From positions 1,426,001 through 1,490,000 of the forward strand of contig NEEC01000016.1 in assembly GCA_002189035.1 (NCBI GenBank): DNA of 64,000 nucleotides, given 5' to 3'. Numbering within the stretch: position 1 is the first letter of the stretch; every line of letters starts with the position of its first letter. The notes under the pieces are model-generated. The model did no database searches. It was not told where the DNA came from and saw nothing but the letters and a program-made list of their open reading frames with translations. Shown here one piece after another: positions 62,188 through 64,000 of this stretch. The stretch comes from Utricularia gibba. Taxonomy: Eukaryota; Streptophyta; Magnoliopsida; Lamiales; Lentibulariaceae. The position numbers and the translations under genes were made by a program.

Positions 62188-62734
62188 TGATAAGGGATAA
62201 ATCGGAAAGGTTGCCAAAAATGATCCTGAGGGGATAACGCGAGACGACATATCGATATCTATTAGAAATCTGACAGGTATGGCCATATGATGCAGTCTGA
62301 AAAGCAGCCAAATTACGATACAACAGACGGCCGATGTTTGAAAAGCGAGATCATATAGCAGGAGCAGAAAGCAACCGATATTTGCAGACGTCAGAATTTG
62401 ATCAGAGTGAGTTCTCATATAAATAGGAAGAATCATGACGAAGGAGGGGGTTGGACACAAAAAAAAAAAGAGAGAAAGACATAGTTCTTAGACTTATAAC
62501 CTCGTCTTTCCCCCCACCCCCTCCCCTTTTTTTTTGAATCTAGTGGAAATCTTTTCCGGCGAGCTCTGGCAGGTCTATGGTTTTTCCACTTCTCGGCAAT
62601 TTCCACATAAAAAACCCCTGTTCATTCTTGTTTCAATCGAACCAACTACGAAAAACGCGACTAAGTGTGGCAATTTCGATTGCACTTATCACCTTAAATC
62701 GGTCTTATACCGGATACCGATTTCACCCATAACA
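62188..62734 (+). mobile_element. 5' LTR of a Ty3/gypsy element
   Basis: Starts TGATAAGGG and ends CCCATAACA, directly followed by a primer-binding site and gag, so it is a 5' LTR in plus orientation (547 bp). It contains a TATAAATA box near 62419 and the conserved block CGAGCTCTGGCA...ATGGTTTTTCC that also occurs, reversed, in the LTRs at 37.7-41.3 kb. Part of this block is U5-like, being downstream of the TATA box. Confidence 0.85.
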
Positions 62735-62737
62735 TTT

Positions 62738-62757
62738 TTGGTGCCCACCGTGGGGCC
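62738..62757 (+). other. Primer-binding site of the gypsy element
   Basis: TTGGTGCCCACCGTGGGGCC follows the LTR end after three bases. It is the TGGCGCCC/TGGTGCCCACCGTGGGG type common in Tat-lineage plant gypsy elements. Confidence 0.8.
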
Positions 62758-62812
62758 TTGTTCCACAGCCCCACTCGAGAAACCCACAAGAACCACCCGT
62801 TAATCACGGATC

Positions 62813-63856
62813 ATGGTGGAAAATAGCACAGCCACTGACCCGACTCAAGACGGAAGCGCCGACGCGCAAGACCTCGGCCTTATGATCACCAGCAGGGAGC
62901 AACTGAAAGCCCTGCTAACGGAAATCCTCGCCGACCTCCGGGCACCTTCAGGCCTCAACTCCAACGCCCAAGAGGGAACACCCGAAACTGCACCACGAAC
63001 GGAGAAACAACCTCTTATTCCGGATTACCCCCTAGACACGGAGACTGAATCGGAAACCAAGGAGGAGATGCTGCGAAGAATGAGGCGTAACCAAGTCATA
63101 TATGAGCCAGGAACTGATAGGGAAAACATGGCTGGAAAAATATTGGAGGAAAGGGAAGAAGAGCTGAAAAGAGAATTGGATCAGATCCGGGAAAAACGAA
63201 AGATCATCGCCACTCGAACGCCACTGGGAAAGAAAGAGAGTAGGGGCTTTAGAGACACTTTCGACCAGAACGTCCACACCGGAAGAGGAGACGTCCTTGC
63301 CAACATCGATTTAGCCTTGAAGAATAATGTTGAAGGAACTGCGAAGACCCTTGCACTTTGTTTTGATCCCTTCTTCGATGAGTTGATCCAAGAGGAGCCC
63401 GAAAGGGGATTCAGAGTCCCCGATGGACTACCCACCTACGATGGGAAGGGAGACCCTATATCTCACGTTACCGACTTCGACATGAGAATGGCCACGGTCC
63501 GGCACTCCGAAGTCATGAAGTGTAAGTTGTTTGCCTGCTCGCTCCAGAAGGGAGCCAAGATCTAGTTCAAATAGTTAGAACCATGTAGCGTGGGATCCTA
63601 TTGGGAGTTGGTGCTACTCTTCACCACCCGATATGCTGTTAACATCGAAGCCTTACCATCAAAGGCAGCGTTGTACTCCATTCGGTATGATCACAGAAGA
63701 GAAAGCTTGAGGAAATTCATCAACCGATTCAACTGCTTGGCACAGGACGTCCAGTTGGATTTGAAGGAAAGGGTGGAAATAATGAAGCGGGCCTTAGGAA
63801 CGTCGAAATTGGGACAGTGTCGAAGTCCCCACCAAAGGATCTTGGAGAATTGCTAA
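62813..63856 (+). pseudogene. Gypsy gag with in-frame stops
   Basis: Starts MVENSTATDPTQDG shortly after the primer site. A coiled-coil-like charged stretch (EEREEELKRELDQIREKRK) is followed by the gag core: FDPFFDELIQEEP, LPTYDGKGDPISHV, FDMRMATVRHSEVMKCKLF. At 63563-63565 and 63572-63574 two TAG codons interrupt the frame at the place where relatives have a Trp-containing segment. The same frame resumes with WELVLLFTTRYAVNIEALPSK, matching the FARFA.NIEAERSKA block, and RRESLRKFINRF. Frame is lost again near 63830. Pol should lie beyond the window's right edge. Confidence 0.8.
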
Positions 63857-64000
63857 GGAAAATCATGAAGTATATCTGAGTTGATGATGATCTCAGAGCC
63901 GAGATGATCTCAGAGCCGAGATGAAAGGCCGCATGGAGCTCCGCTCAATCCCACAGCAAGAGACCCAACCTAACTGGGGGCCTAGGCCGAATAAGCACTG

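Overview
The window is nuclear DNA of a flowering plant. Its protein genes are split by short GT-AG introns, the spacers are very AT-rich, and it carries plant-only families (euAP2 and group IId WRKY transcription factors, photosystem I subunit N, a MAPKKK3-type kinase, an ABCG half-transporter, a CYP82-like P450). If the CYP82 assignment holds, a grass is unlikely, because the family is not known from rice; I cannot name the species. I found no rRNA, tRNA or CRISPR array. Exon coordinates were worked out by hand from reading frame, family conservation and splice dinucleotides, so single boundaries may be off by a base.  Layout. 1-3.1 kb: AT-rich, with a hAT transposase remnant. 3.2-7.85 kb (-): ELP1, the Elongator scaffold, complete except for one missing base in a C run. 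9.1-11.1 kb (-): an APETALA2/TOE-type gene with nine coding exons and an intact miR172 site. 12.6-13.1 kb: a hAT-like MITE. 13.66-14.74 kb (-): a WRKY IId gene. 15-18 kb: no gene seen. 18.1-23.2 kb: remains of a Ty3/gypsy element (3' LTR, polypurine tract, integrase end) next to a Ty1/copia element (reverse transcriptase, integrase, zinc knuckle, primer site). 23.8-31.5 kb (+): the catalytic subunit of DNA polymerase delta, 30 coding exons, apparently intact. 31.5-33.3 kb: unassigned, with a lone WD40-like segment. 33.3-35.4 kb (-): an ABCG half-transporter pseudogene, itself split by a small insertion. 35.8 kb: a head-to-head telomere-repeat insert between 9-bp duplications. 37.7-41.3 kb: three LTRs of one gypsy family, two of them solo LTRs with target duplications and one nested in an older copy. 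42.5-43.1 kb: a long-TIR Mutator-like hairpin element with a 10-bp duplication. 43.5-44.5 kb: a second hAT remnant. 45.05-49.15 kb: a full-length PIF/Harbinger element (Myb/SANT ORF1 intact, DDE transposase broken) that landed in the coding sequence of a psaN copy. 50.5-53.6 kb (+): a MAPKKK3/YODA-type kinase. 54.4-56.0 kb (+): a CYP82-like P450. 57.3-58.3 kb (+): BTF3 (NAC beta). 59.0-60.7 kb (-): a BTB/POZ protein. 61.3-61.8 kb (+): a secreted glycine/cysteine-rich protein. 62.2-64 kb (+): the 5' end of a gypsy element (5' LTR, primer site, gag) from the same family as the LTRs at 38-41 kb.  The genes do not form a pathway; each is a separate plant transcription unit and transposon debris fills the spaces. 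Three otherwise well-preserved coding regions (ELP1, ABCG, P450) have single-base frame breaks. In ELP1 and ABCG these are one-base losses from C or G runs, so assembly error must be ruled out before gene death is inferred; the ABCG and psaN copies carry extra lesions that cannot be explained that way.
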